From contig NZ_CP180210.1 of the NCBI RefSeq assembly GCF_047556435.1, positions 2,914,001 through 2,978,000 on the forward strand: a stretch of 64,000 nt of DNA, in the 5' to 3' direction. Of this stretch, positions 1 to 9,088 are shown piece by piece. The position numbers and the translations under genes are program-made. This stretch comes from Alteromonas sp047556435 (lineage in GTDB: Bacteria > Pseudomonadota > Gammaproteobacteria > Enterobacterales > Alteromonadaceae). Under the pieces are notes generated by a model that searched no databases, was not told where the DNA came from, and was given only the letters and a program-made list of their open reading frames with translations. How positions within the stretch are numbered: position 1 is the first letter of the stretch; each line of letters opens with the position of its first letter.

Positions 1-2571
1 AGGATCGCCCATCTGGAAGCGCACATCGGTAATGTCCCCGTCGCCATCAGCGTCTTTCACGTCTACGCCCCGGGCCCACTTAAGCAGCGTGTCGCGCAGC
101 ACTTCAGGATCGGGCTCGGTGGTCAGGCCCATATCCTCAACGGTAATGCTGGTGTTGTTTTCGTGAAGACGATTTCCAGAGCTGGCTATGCCGCCAGTCG
201 AGTCAAATATATAGAAGTTTCTGCTCGCGTTTAACTGACTCGCCGCTCCACCCTCACGGACATCATTGCCATCGGATAATACCGACCAGTAACTGTGAGA
301 CTCTTCTGCGAAGAAGCCCGTCACGCTGTCGACAGCATTTAACCCGCGCTGATCTAACACCGTGTCACCATCAAGGCGATACTTTTTAAGGTTCCCCGGC
401 CAGATAGCCCCTTCTGCGGGCTTGAACAAGGCAAAATACAGATCGTCCCTGTGGGTCAGGCGGTTCAGTTGGTTCACTGCTACCCCCGGAGACACGAATG
501 TCGCATTAATGTCTTTAACTGAACGCAGAATCGTCTGGAAGGCGGTTAGAAGCTCGGTACTGTCGGAGGCTTTGTAAAAACCGCCACCGCTCTGCACCGC
601 CAGCTGATTCAAAAAGTTATTAGCTGTAGTATTGGCCGCGAAGCCTATGGTGTGAGTAATTACCCGACGGTCAATGACAGAGGAATCCGATTTACTGATG
701 TTTTTAACCAGATCCAGGCCGCATTTCTCACCACCGCTACCAGAGCACCCTTTTCCAAGCAACGTTTCAATTTCATAAACACTGTGGTTATTATTGGCTT
801 CACCGTCTGACAGCAAAACGATATGGTTGTTAGTCTGGCACTGCAAGTCCTGCACCGGCGAGACGTAGGTCGCCCCGCTGGGAATGTACTCGTTGATACA
901 GTCACTGCTTGACAGGTTGTCGTCAGTACATCCCCATGGCCTTACCGGGTCATCACCAAGATAAGATGAACGATGGCTGACGCGCGTATTGCGTCTAACC
1001 GTACTGGAAACATTACTGTTGCCACGCGAGAGACCATAGTAAACCGGCATGCCACCATAATAACTTGCCGCTTCATACAGCGTATCGACAATCGGTGTCA
1101 GTCCGCTGGCACGTAAGTCATCTACCTTACTGATTAAGTGTTCACGTACCGTCGAGGTCGCCCCTGGCGTCGCGCTGCCGTTGAACTTGACTACCAGGCG
1201 AGGCGATGAAGATGGCCGTCCATTATAAGAATATGCCCCCCGCTGCCCATAGAAATCGCTGAGTATAAACCCCATCGCATTGCCTGGCTGCCAGCCCGGA
1301 CGATTGACAATTTCCTGCACTATCGATTTTAAATCCGGGGTTTGATAATCACGATTGCGATAAAAGTCAGGCATAATCCAGTATACGTCACTGGTTTTAG
1401 GCAGGTTTCTGACCATGTAACGTTTATGGGGATGAAAATCATCGGTATTGTCTTCCGCAATCCCCTGAATTCGCGTGCCGGCGCTATACCAGCGGTCACT
1501 GTCATATGCTGTGAACTCCAGATACGCTTCGGTAACAACTGCCGCTTGTGGAATATTGACGTTCTCGAAGCGCAGGCCGATATAATCGTTGTAGTAGTCA
1601 TAAAATGTCAGTTCACTGCCGGTAGCATCGTAACCATCACCTTTCTCTTCAACGTTATTTTTCGTCGATGAAATCTGATAAATGGCTTCGCCGCCGACAC
1701 AGCCTGTCGCGGTAGACTCGTCATAAGAAATAACCAGCTGCGCAGCGCCACCGGTACCACGGTCATACGCTCTGGCATAACGGGCGCTGGCGTTATCCGC
1801 ACTGCTGGCTTCCAACAGCAGACTCAGGTCCTGCCCGCCGCACCAGCCACTTTGATCAACCACTTCCTGAATAACGGCCGAAATATCCGGACTGGCAATA
1901 ACCTCATCAGAACCCGGAAAATCATTATCGGAAGACCAGTTTATTTCATTCAGCGTTCGCGCCCGCGAAGAGATGTCATTGCTGGCACCGCTGAAACTGC
2001 TGCTGTCGGTACTTAACTCCCCACGGATGATGATTGAGGTTGCAGGCAAGTTCATTTGTGCGGAGGTAAAGCGAAGATAAGCGCTGGTAATAGTCGCACC
2101 CTGAGGAATATTTAACTCCTGAAACCGCAGCCCGGTATGTACCGTGCTTGACCCATAGCTGATAACAAGCGTGTTATTGGTGGTATTAACGTTACCATCA
2201 ATTTCGTAGGCATCATCATTTCCGTCGGCAACTGAGGTCACGATCTCTGGTCGTATTGGCTCATCAATTCCCTGGATGGGAAACAGGACCGGGCCACCAT
2301 AATCAGAGAATCGCATTAAGCCTGCGTTGATATTGGTTGCCGACCCCAACGCCGCTTTAAGTGCGTTCTGCACCCGCAGCATTCGGGACTGCTCGGTACC
2401 GTCGGTTGCTGTCATGCTGCCGGAGGTATCCATGATAAACAGCACATTCGGATTGTAGGTAACTGCCGACGAAGACGTCCCCAAATAAATATCTAAATCG
2501 TCACCGAATGCTGACCACCCGATACAGCTGAACATGAGTGTACAAATAAACCATTTACTAAACCATTTCAT
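1..2571 (-). CDS. pilY1: Type IV pilus tip adhesin/assembly factor PilY1 (3' end outside window)
   Basis: The frame is open from an ATG at 2571 to the left edge, giving 857 residues without a stop; the C-terminal beta-propeller lies outside. PilY1 proteins sit at the pilus tip, control extension and retraction, and often bind calcium. A signal peptide occupies about residues 1-22. The von Willebrand A MIDAS motif DTSGSM is near residue 50, and the family signature LRASGLTPIVDTLYEA is near residue 490. An acidic Ca-type loop, DADGDGD, comes just before the window edge and is followed by MGDP, as in other PilY1 proteins. Residues about 125-440 hold two related beta-rich segments inserted between the MIDAS and the rest of the VWA domain. 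A GAGGG ribosome site lies 7 nt before the ATG. The gene is 15 nt downstream of pilX and closes the minor pilin operon. Confidence 0.9.
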   Translation of the reverse strand, partial: MKWFSKWFICTLMFSCIGWSAFGDDLDIYLGTSSSAVTYNPNVLFIMDTSGSMTATDGTEQSRMLRVQNALKAALGSATNINAGLMRFSDYGGPVLFPIQGIDEPIRPEIVTSVADGNDDAYEIDGNVNTTNNTLVISYGSSTVHTGLRFQELNIPQGATITSAYLRFTSAQMNLPATSIIIRGELSTDSSSFSGASNDISSRARTLNEINWSSDNDFPGSDEVIASPDISAVIQEVVDQSGWCGGQDLSLLLEASSADNASARYARAYDRGTGGAAQLVISYDESTATGCVGGEAIYQISSTKNNVEEKGDGYDATGSELTFYDYYNDYIGLRFENVNIPQAAVVTEAYLEFTAYDSDRWYSAGTRIQGIAEDNTDDFHPHKRYMVRNLPKTSDVYWIMPDFYRNRDYQTPDLKSIVQEIVNRPGWQPGNAMGFILSDFYGQRGAYSYNGRPSSSPRLVVKFNGSATPGATSTVREHLISKVDDLRASGLTPIVDTLYEAASYYGGMPVYYGLSRGNSNVSSTVRRNTRVSHRSSYLGDDPVRPWGCTDDNLSSSDCINEYIPSGATYVSPVQDLQCQTNNHIVLLSDGEANNNHSVYEIETLLGKGCSGSGGEKCGLDLVKNISKSDSSVIDRRVITHTIGFAANTTANNFLNQLAVQSGGGFYKASDSTELLTAFQTILRSVKDINATFVSPGVAVNQLNRLTHRDDLYFALFKPAEGAIWPGNLKKYRLDGDTVLDQRGLNAVDSVTGFFAEESHSYWSVLSDGNDVREGGAASQLNASRNFYIFDSTGGIASSGNRLHENNTSITVEDMGLTTEPDPEVLRDTLLKWARGVDVKDADGDGDITDVRFQMGDP

Positions 2572-2586
2572 AGCGGTGCCCTCATG

Positions 2587-3150
2587 TTACTGCGAGGCCG
2601 GCGCAATGACGGATGCAGATAAAGAATTCGCGACAATAGACGAGCTACCTGTCACTTTGCCACAACCACGGATAATAAAAATATGGCAGGTGACGTTACT
2701 GCCACCAATCACATTACTGGATCCCCGGCATGCCTGCTCACGCACGAAGGCGGTGCGCGACCAACTCTGGGTGGCGGGAGTCGTTTGATAGTTCCCAGTG
2801 GCTTTGTGCTGGCTTCCTGTCGCGAGGCCCGATGCTGTCATGTGCCGATTGGTCCAGTCAGCATCATTGGTACAGCGAAGCTCATTAACAGCAGGATCGT
2901 AAGTATTTCCCTGTCTGGCTTCGGAAAGCGGATCTGTTTTGGTATCGTCGGCCAATAACACTTCGTCTTCAGACTCGAAAAACACACCGGCAATGCCGGC
3001 TTCTGCGGCGTCAAATGCCATACCGCCCTGCTGCATAGCAACCGCCATTTTGGACTGTGACAGGCTGCTGGAAACCGCGCTTACCCCGAGAATCGTCAGT
3101 GACAATAAAATTAATAATGCCAAAACCATAACCAGGCCCTGCTCTTTCAT
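2587..3150 (-). CDS. pilX: Type IV pilus minor pilin PilX
   Basis: This 187-aa protein starts with MKEQGLVMVLALLILLSLTI and continues with the SxSxSQSKMAxxMQQGGMAFDAAEAG pattern typical of PilX N-terminal domains. It has a single long hydrophobic helix and a small Cys-containing globular tail. PilX-type proteins are processed by the prepilin peptidase PilD and join PilV/PilW at the tip complex that primes pilus assembly. The consensus glutamate at +5 of classical prepilins is absent, which is usual for PilX. The ATG overlaps the pilW stop (ATGA), so translation is probably coupled, and pilY1 follows after 15 nt. Confidence 0.85.
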   Translation of the reverse strand: MKEQGLVMVLALLILLSLTILGVSAVSSSLSQSKMAVAMQQGGMAFDAAEAGIAGVFFESEDEVLLADDTKTDPLSEARQGNTYDPAVNELRCTNDADWTNRHMTASGLATGSQHKATGNYQTTPATQSWSRTAFVREQACRGSSNVIGGSNVTCHIFIIRGCGKVTGSSSIVANSLSASVIAPASQ

Positions 3151-3992
3151 CGCGAGCTCCTCACAAAGTTTTTCACATTTCTTAACGCCAGTGTTTTGCT
3201 GAAAACCTGATAATAATGCTGTTTATCCAACGACACTTTGGCTTCATTTAGCACCGCAAATTCAGGTGCGACAGTTTGTGTAACCTGGTCCTCGTAACTG
3301 CTCAATAGCAGGCCAAAGCGAATTGCAACTACCTGCTGTCCATTGTTTCTCAGTGCTGGCAGTTCGTCAGCGGTGGCATAGGTCACCGGCTGTCCCTGAG
3401 ATTCCTCTGCCCCGTCGCTCACGCCGTACTGCACCTGAAAACTAACGACGTTATCCAGCAAGGTCACCGCAGATGAAGGAGAGGCTGAGGCTTTCATTCC
3501 CCGTAGTGCCCGGCCATCAAAGCCGTTGCAGGTAAGCTTATTGCCGGTAACATAATAGTGATTCACAACATGAAAGGCGTTTCCTGCATAACCATGCTGA
3601 TTACCGGTGCAGTCCTGGGTGTCCAGCATACTGACCACCACCGCATCATGCGCACCGCCTGCACCCTGCGTACTGCCCAGCCCGGTATTAGTTGCAAAAT
3701 CACCGGCGAGCCCAATTGCGTGATTCTGTACCCATGCAGATTCGACAACGGTATCCACGCTACTATCGATATTTGCTGTCAGCACATCGTATTGCCCTGT
3801 TTCCAGCAGCTCGTTGGTCAGACGCATAGTGATGAACCGACCAGACTCCTGTACTTCTGCAACAGCCTGATTGAGACGGCTTGTCACCTGACTGCTGACC
3901 AATACCTGAATAATTGCTGAAGTAATGATAGTGCCAAGCAGCAGTGACACCATCAGCTCAACTAATGAGAAGCCTGCGTTGCGTTCAGTCAT
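3147..3992 (-). CDS. pilW: Type IV pilus minor pilin PilW
   Basis: The 281-aa product has a class III signal MTERNAG followed by FSLVELMVSLLLG, with the cleavage Gly, +1 Phe and +5 Glu all present. This is the type IVa prepilin signature. The rest matches PilW: a long globular domain with a Cys pair (QDCTGN, KLTCNGFDG) and a segment after residue 200 typical of the family. PilW works with PilV, PilX, FimU and PilY1 in a tip-priming complex in the inner membrane and pilus. It overlaps pilV upstream and pilX downstream by 4 nt each. A second PilW-like gene lies at 7803-8432 in the same operon. Confidence 0.87.
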   Translation of the reverse strand: MTERNAGFSLVELMVSLLLGTIITSAIIQVLVSSQVTSRLNQAVAEVQESGRFITMRLTNELLETGQYDVLTANIDSSVDTVVESAWVQNHAIGLAGDFATNTGLGSTQGAGGAHDAVVVSMLDTQDCTGNQHGYAGNAFHVVNHYYVTGNKLTCNGFDGRALRGMKASASPSSAVTLLDNVVSFQVQYGVSDGAEESQGQPVTYATADELPALRNNGQQVVAIRFGLLLSSYEDQVTQTVAPEFAVLNEAKVSLDKQHYYQVFSKTLALRNVKNFVRSSR

Positions 3993-4606
3993 AGCGTGAT
4001 GTCCTTAAACACACAGGCATTATTGTCTCCTGTGTCAGGGCTGCATCGTTCATTGAGTGCATATTGCTGATTTGCAGAGTTACTCACCGGCCAGGTTACC
4101 GTGATTTGGATCCGGGAACCGGCACTACAGAGATCGGCATCTGCACCGTTGTTATCTGAACAACTGACGTCAAGACTCATGTTCGGATTTGTTTGCACGC
4201 TGGCGCAGGATAATGCCCAACCGTCGTAGGACGCCATCTCGTTTTCATCACACGTATCGGTTTCACAGTTTGGGATAGCTGCAGGAAGGCTGAGACAATG
4301 GCATCGATATGGATTTGAGCCGCTACAGCTTAATCCGGAAAAGTTATAGTTATCCGTTAAAAAATACGCATTGGCAGCGACGATGCCGTCCCCCTGAGAG
4401 GCCGGCCTGGCAGCGGCACGCAAACGTTCTGCAACCTGTTCCGCTACCAGTTCTGCCTGAGTGCGGTTTATCGCATCTTTATTCGCGAAGGAGCCGGTAA
4501 ACTGCAAAGCAGCGACCCCAAGCAACCCTACTGTCATTATCAGTAGGGTAACCAATATTTCTATCAGCCCAACGCCTTGTTGTTTATTCCGTGTCAAAGG
4601 CTGCAT
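3989..4606 (-). CDS. pilV: Type IV pilus minor pilin PilV
   Basis: The 205-aa prepilin has the leader MQPLTRNKQQG and the processed start VGLIEILVTLLIMTVGLLG, with Glu at +5. The segment RTQAELVAEQVAERLRA, after the hydrophobic helix, is characteristic of PilV. Several cysteines (GLSCSGSNPYRCHC, CETDTCDE) suggest disulfide-stabilised loops. PilV is a minor pilin needed to initiate assembly together with PilW and PilX. It overlaps pilW by 4 nt and follows the large prepilin gene by 14 nt. Confidence 0.85.
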   Translation of the reverse strand: MQPLTRNKQQGVGLIEILVTLLIMTVGLLGVAALQFTGSFANKDAINRTQAELVAEQVAERLRAAARPASQGDGIVAANAYFLTDNYNFSGLSCSGSNPYRCHCLSLPAAIPNCETDTCDENEMASYDGWALSCASVQTNPNMSLDVSCSDNNGADADLCSAGSRIQITVTWPVSNSANQQYALNERCSPDTGDNNACVFKDITL

Positions 4607-4620
4607 CCATGTTGACGAAG

Positions 4621-6675
4621 TTAAGGTTGCGATACTTCAATAATAATACCGTACTCCTGGTTAGAGGTGCTGTTCAAACCGCTGCTAAGCGTGATGCGAT
4701 CTGATTCCACAACAGAACCATCAGGATACTGCACTTTTATTGTTACGTTATAGCCGGTTTTGCTAAAGGCGAAGATAATATCACCGGTCCAGTTCTCAGA
4801 CACATTCTCACAACTGAAGAACGGCGTCGACTTCCCTTTTGGAATCGTGATTGGGCAAGAGAACTGGGAAGGACTGTTAGTGATTTTCACCTGTTCCAAA
4901 TCGACGTAACTCGCCTTCTTGTTGTTGTTCGTCTCACAGGCTTCCGTAACCCCATTTAGCGTTATCACGCAATTGATATTACCAATCAATGCGAAGAACT
5001 TTTCAGAAGACGATTTACTGTTTACGGTTACCGTAAGCGAGTCATCACTTTTAGACTGCCAGATTTCAAACGGTGACACCGGGGTGGTACCGGTAATGCC
5101 AGCATTAAATGCCATAGCGCGTGTACGCATGGTCGCAGTACCATCAAACAACGCCTCTACCCTACCACGGCTATACGTACCATAAAAATCATTGACCGGG
5201 TCAAGGATGGTTTCAATCGCTTCATTCGTCACTGTGGCGACGCTGGTCTGATAAGACCGCCAGTCCGCCAGCAGCGTGAGATTCACATCGTAAAATGGCG
5301 CATACGCTTTCCAGTCTGTTTTACCGCTTGAAATCATCTCACGCAGAGCCGCTTTGTGACTTGTGGTCATACGGTCTAAGTAAATACCGCGTGAGATCAA
5401 CTGATATCCTCCGGGGGCGACGGTAAATGATCTGTCGGCAGGCTTAGCCGGTTTTGGGTTACCCTGGACTTCGGCGGCAACAACAGATTCGGTATAGCTG
5501 GTGTACGCCGACAAGGCATCAGTATCGAGCAAATAGCGATCACTGAATTCGATAATATCGATCAGCTCCCAGTCAGGATAAATCTGGAAGTAGCCATCCA
5601 CGCGTTTGAAGCGGCAGACTTCATCATAAGCATCGCCGGTTGATACCGCCTTCACAAAGCTACCATCACTCTGGCGCTTGTAATGACCATGCGGCAACCC
5701 ATCTTCTTTTCTGTAGTACTGTTCGCTCGATACCATTGACGCGGTGTCATGATGATCATTACAACAGGTGGTACATACGGATGGCTGCTGGTTCCCATCC
5801 AGCACGCCGGTCATTTTGTTGACTTCTTCGCCTTCTTTTACAACCAGTTCAGAACCATCAAATACGGTCATGCTAGGCGTCATTCCCTGCCCTGAACCCG
5901 CCAGCTTACACGTGCAGTTCACCGTCAGAAAGTCTTCCTGCTCCAGTTTATCGGTTTGTCCCGGGAGGTCGATGTAGCGGATGGTCTCAAACTGAACAAT
6001 GTTATTCTCGCCCTGATTATCGATATCAGGAACCGGTTTACTGGTTTCGATACTTTCACCGTTACCTAACTCATACGAAATAACATCCGGCGCCAGCCCC
6101 GGCGTGTAAGCCACTTTCGGTTGCGCTTTTGCGTTGTCAGTTTCGTTATTTGCCTGAAAACTTCTGGCCATTGGTACCGGCGGAATATTACTCTCCACCA
6201 CAAGCGACTTCGCTGCGCCTTCGTGATCGGTCCAGCTAACGGTAACAGCCACCCGCTTTTGTCCGGACACGTCAGGAGCAGGCACAGGAACACCGGGGTC
6301 ACCTTCATCCAGCCAGGTATCCGGTTCACCATCCGCATCTGTGTCAATATAGTACTGATCCAGCACCGTCCAGTTACGGGTGAACGTATACGTTCTGTTG
6401 TCAGCCTTGATGTTAACCACCACATTGCCAGCGCCAAGCGCGCCACCCACATCGTCTTCAATATCGTTGTATGCTGCTTCTCCGGCAGTGACTTCAAGCA
6501 CGTCGAACTGCTTTAAGTCGTCCATTTTTTCCTGCGCTAACTGCAACGCGACGTTGCGCAAGTTAAGCTTGGCGTCGGATCGCATAAACTCAGTTTGTAG
6601 GGTGACAAACCCGGTTACACCAATCACGATAATCAGTGAAGCAATTAAAACTTCAACGAGCGTAAAACCTCTCAT
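4621..6675 (-). CDS. Oversized type IV prepilin-like protein (684 aa), function unknown
   Basis: An open frame extends upstream to 6714, but the ATG at 6675 fits best: it has an AGGGGT ribosome site 7-8 nt before it and gives the short leader MRG followed by FTLVEVLIASLIIVIGVTG, a class III signal with Glu +5. The helix region (QLAQEKMDDLKQF) is PilV-like. The globular part is several times larger than a normal minor pilin. It holds an acidic DTDADGEPD loop near residue 105 and, around residues 253-309, a Cys/His cluster (CTC, then CTTCCNDHHD) that could bind metal or form disulfides. The function of the large tail is not recognised. The position between two PilX/PilW-type sets suggests a tip pilin with an adhesive or sensing role. 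Confidence 0.8.
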   Translation of the reverse strand: MRGFTLVEVLIASLIIVIGVTGFVTLQTEFMRSDAKLNLRNVALQLAQEKMDDLKQFDVLEVTAGEAAYNDIEDDVGGALGAGNVVVNIKADNRTYTFTRNWTVLDQYYIDTDADGEPDTWLDEGDPGVPVPAPDVSGQKRVAVTVSWTDHEGAAKSLVVESNIPPVPMARSFQANNETDNAKAQPKVAYTPGLAPDVISYELGNGESIETSKPVPDIDNQGENNIVQFETIRYIDLPGQTDKLEQEDFLTVNCTCKLAGSGQGMTPSMTVFDGSELVVKEGEEVNKMTGVLDGNQQPSVCTTCCNDHHDTASMVSSEQYYRKEDGLPHGHYKRQSDGSFVKAVSTGDAYDEVCRFKRVDGYFQIYPDWELIDIIEFSDRYLLDTDALSAYTSYTESVVAAEVQGNPKPAKPADRSFTVAPGGYQLISRGIYLDRMTTSHKAALREMISSGKTDWKAYAPFYDVNLTLLADWRSYQTSVATVTNEAIETILDPVNDFYGTYSRGRVEALFDGTATMRTRAMAFNAGITGTTPVSPFEIWQSKSDDSLTVTVNSKSSSEKFFALIGNINCVITLNGVTEACETNNNKKASYVDLEQVKITNSPSQFSCPITIPKGKSTPFFSCENVSENWTGDIIFAFSKTGYNVTIKVQYPDGSVVESDRITLSSGLNSTSNQEYGIIIEVSQP

Positions 6676-6685
6676 ACTACTACCC

Positions 6686-7810
6686 CTAAAAGTCACGCCA
6701 GCTCCCCGGCACAATCGCTACTCTCTGAAACGCATCATTTTCCTGCAGCCCTGCCAGAACGTCAGCATCATACACTGAGTTATAAGTACCATTGGCATGC
6801 CCCACGGGGTGATTTGATGCCACTACACCGTTGACCCGTGCGCCACCAATCATATTGAGTTCAAAATCAGCAACCGTGGACGGCTTACGAAATGAAAACA
6901 CCATGCCATTAATCTCCGCACCGCCGTTCATAGACAAGTCTCCATCGGTAACAACCAATATGACCGGATCATCTGCGCTACCCACAATGACATTCGAGTT
7001 AAGTGAGCAGTCACCGTCTATCCAAATCAGTCCCACAGAATTTGGCCCTAATGCGCTGCAGTTGGTGTACAACTCTTCTGCCTCAGAGCGCAGCACTGGC
7101 CACTCTGTTTCAGGGACGTTAAATAAATATTCCATGAGGTCATCCGGAAAATTCGGATCATTGTCCAGAATATCTAAATCCTGAAACCCTTTTTCTGAGT
7201 ATGGAGAGCTGCTGCAACTACCGTCACTGAATTCCTGTAACCCGCATGTCGTCCCGCTACCATTATTCATGTCGACATCTAAATCAGTCCAAATCGAAAG
7301 CGGTACCCCTTCACCACCGCCATTTGGGTTTGCTGCTACCTCGAAATTACCACCGACATCCAGGCCTCCTGCCACAATAAGGGGCACGTCGGGGGGATTA
7401 GCCAGAATGGAGTATTGGATAGCTTGCTGCGACTGTACGACTGATGACAACCCATCAGGAGAACTGCCGGTAGAAGTGAGTGTGATCATTCGTAATACTG
7501 CGGAATCACGCAAGATAGTCTGTCTGACACCGGAAACCGTGAAGGTGCCCTGTGCAGGTAGCGTATCAGTAATCGCCGTGCCATCCCAATCAGGATCTTC
7601 GCTAAGCCGGCTTAATCCATGGGAAAGACCGGCTTCCGCCGTGCTGAACGCCATCTGATAGTTTTGTGTATTCAGTAGGATCTTATGCTCAAAAGACTTT
7701 ATTTTACCGGTAGATAAGGTCACCAGCGTGACAAGCACCAGTAGCAGTAACACTGCCGTGAGCATCACCATGCCTGACTGACGTTGTGGTAAAGCGACAC
7801 CATTAACCAT
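6686..7810 (-). CDS. PilX-like minor pilin (second copy in operon)
   Basis: This 374-aa protein begins with a short basic stretch and SGMVMLTAVLLLLVLVTLVTL. It then has the motif NYQMAFSTAEAGLSHGLSRL, the region that marks PilX-type pilus assembly proteins. It is twice the length of the PilX at 2587-3150; the tail contains Cys residues (TTCGLQEFSDGSC, YTNCSALG, GDCSL) and a repeat-poor beta-rich region. Its ATG overlaps the stop of the upstream PilW-like gene by 8 nt, and the downstream large prepilin starts 10 nt after its stop. It is assigned by N-terminal similarity and context; its specific role is not known. Confidence 0.72.
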   Translation of the reverse strand: MVNGVALPQRQSGMVMLTAVLLLLVLVTLVTLSTGKIKSFEHKILLNTQNYQMAFSTAEAGLSHGLSRLSEDPDWDGTAITDTLPAQGTFTVSGVRQTILRDSAVLRMITLTSTGSSPDGLSSVVQSQQAIQYSILANPPDVPLIVAGGLDVGGNFEVAANPNGGGEGVPLSIWTDLDVDMNNGSGTTCGLQEFSDGSCSSSPYSEKGFQDLDILDNDPNFPDDLMEYLFNVPETEWPVLRSEAEELYTNCSALGPNSVGLIWIDGDCSLNSNVIVGSADDPVILVVTDGDLSMNGGAEINGMVFSFRKPSTVADFELNMIGGARVNGVVASNHPVGHANGTYNSVYDADVLAGLQENDAFQRVAIVPGSWRDF

Positions 7811-8432
7811 CGTAATTTCTCACCAGAATTTCTGTCGTAAACTGCCTGGAGACATCGTCATTGGTCACCAGTTCTGCCTGCATATTCAGGGTAATTGTCG
7901 TCGTTGGAATCCCATTTTCGATGGTTTGCCCCATCACGAAAGTCAGCGCATCAATTGACACCACGTCCGGGTCGGTGAGCGTGAGCCAGCCGTTTTCCTC
8001 ACAGGTAGCAACGCCCTGACGGATTTCAACCGTATTCTCCCGCAATCTGTAGCCAAAATTTTCGCCGTTGGCGCCGCCATCCAAAACCCCGTTATTATTG
8101 GCATCATAGGAAAACAGGATACAGCTGTTGGCCGCCTCCCCCGCCAATGCACTGATAGTGATTGAGTCTGCAAAGGGGGATGGGTTTGCTGCGGGGTCAC
8201 TGAGCATGTCCAGCGTATCCCCGGAGTAACCGGCCCGGCGTATATCCCGAACCATTAGCGATAAGACGTTCGAGGTTTCTTCGTTCACTCTGGAACTGGC
8301 AATCAGGTTTGCGTTGACCCCAATCCCATATCCCACTAATGATGTTACCGCAGTCAGTGCTGCAACACCCAGCGCCATGCCAAGCAGCACTTCGATAAGG
8401 GTAAGACCTTTCTGTTTGCTTATAGTGCGCAT
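7803..8432 (-). CDS. PilW-like minor pilin (second copy in operon)
   Basis: The ATG at 8432 is chosen over a further in-frame start at 8468. It gives the leader MRTISKQKG followed by LTLIEVLLGMALGVAALTAV (Glu +5) and a 209-aa product, whereas the upstream start would add a Cys/Arg-rich stretch that is not signal-like. RVNEETSNVLSLMVRDIRRAGYSGD matches the PilW/GspJ-type region after the helix, where the protein is expected to cap or initiate the pilus. The gene overlaps fimT by 13 nt and the PilX-like gene by 8 nt. Confidence 0.75.
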   Translation of the reverse strand: MRTISKQKGLTLIEVLLGMALGVAALTAVTSLVGYGIGVNANLIASSRVNEETSNVLSLMVRDIRRAGYSGDTLDMLSDPAANPSPFADSITISALAGEAANSCILFSYDANNNGVLDGGANGENFGYRLRENTVEIRQGVATCEENGWLTLTDPDVVSIDALTFVMGQTIENGIPTTTITLNMQAELVTNDDVSRQFTTEILVRNYDG

Positions 8433-8956
8433 GGTTCGTAATTCCCAAGATCGCCGGCAACAACACATATACTCACCCGGCCAACGTCATTTAATGACAA
8501 CCTGGCCGTTCTGTTACCATCATTGAATTCCAGGGTACCGGCACTACCAATGCTCAGACCTCTGGTACCATCAAAGACTGCCTGATCATCGGCGCCAAAA
8601 TTCACGTTCTGCATCTGAATATGTGGAAAATCTTCACTGCTGAGCACCTGCTCGACCCCGTCAACCGTGCAACTTGCGGCGACGTTGCAGTCGCAGTCTC
8701 CCTGATCGGTAGTGCCGATGCACCACCCTGCGTTATCAGAAAAGTCGACGAGAATGTCTGAGGACTGTCTTACCGCATGACTCCGCGCCTGCTGAAGCGC
8801 GAAATAGCTGTTCTCTACCGCGCCAGACAGCGCCAGATTGCGCTGCGCGGTGAGTATCGAGGGGGCACCGAGCGTCACCACGATAGCGACAATAGCTATC
8901 GTGATCATCAATTCAAGCAATGTTAACCCTTTTTGGCGCTTCACTGTTCCACCCAT
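8420..8956 (-). CDS. fimT: GspH/FimT-family minor pseudopilin
   Basis: The 178-aa prepilin has the leader MGGTVKRQKG and LTLLELMITIAIVAIVVTLG, with Glu +5. The motif QQARSHAVRQSSDILVDFS after the helix and GLSIGSAGTLEFNDG near residue 135 match the GspH/FimT domain, including the conserved C-terminal RVSIC. FimT/FimU proteins are minor pilins that join the pilus to its tip complex; in some species FimT also binds DNA for uptake. It is the first gene of the leftward operon and diverges from pilE, with 132 bp of dyad-rich DNA between them. Confidence 0.82.
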   Translation of the reverse strand: MGGTVKRQKGLTLLELMITIAIVAIVVTLGAPSILTAQRNLALSGAVENSYFALQQARSHAVRQSSDILVDFSDNAGWCIGTTDQGDCDCNVAASCTVDGVEQVLSSEDFPHIQMQNVNFGADDQAVFDGTRGLSIGSAGTLEFNDGNRTARLSLNDVGRVSICVVAGDLGNYEPCAL

Positions 8957-8977
8957 ACCTTCGAATAAAACCTGAAA

Positions 8978-9043
8978 CCTTACTTTCGTAAGGAATGGAC
9001 TATATTTATGCCATCAGACTAATGATGGTCTTTGAAATATAGT
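8978..9043. promoter_or_regulatory. Nested inverted repeats between fimT and pilE
   Basis: Two dyads lie between the divergent genes. CCTTAC and GTAAGG pair across a TTTC loop (8978-8993). A larger structure has outer arms ACTATATTT (8999-9007) and AAATATAGT (9035-9043), with inner arms CCATCA and TGATGG (9011-9028). The right outer arm overlaps the candidate pilE -35 box, so it could be an operator. The protein that might bind it is not evident. Confidence 0.45.
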
Positions 9044-9059
9044 AAGTGAAATTTATCTT
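9032..9059 (+). promoter_or_regulatory. Candidate sigma-70 promoter of pilE
   Basis: TTGAAA (9032-9037) and TATCTT (9054-9059) are separated by 16 bp, 29 nt before the pilE ATG. The match to consensus is moderate. Confidence 0.4.
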
Positions 9060-9088
9060 AACCAACGTATCGGAAGTGATGATCACGT

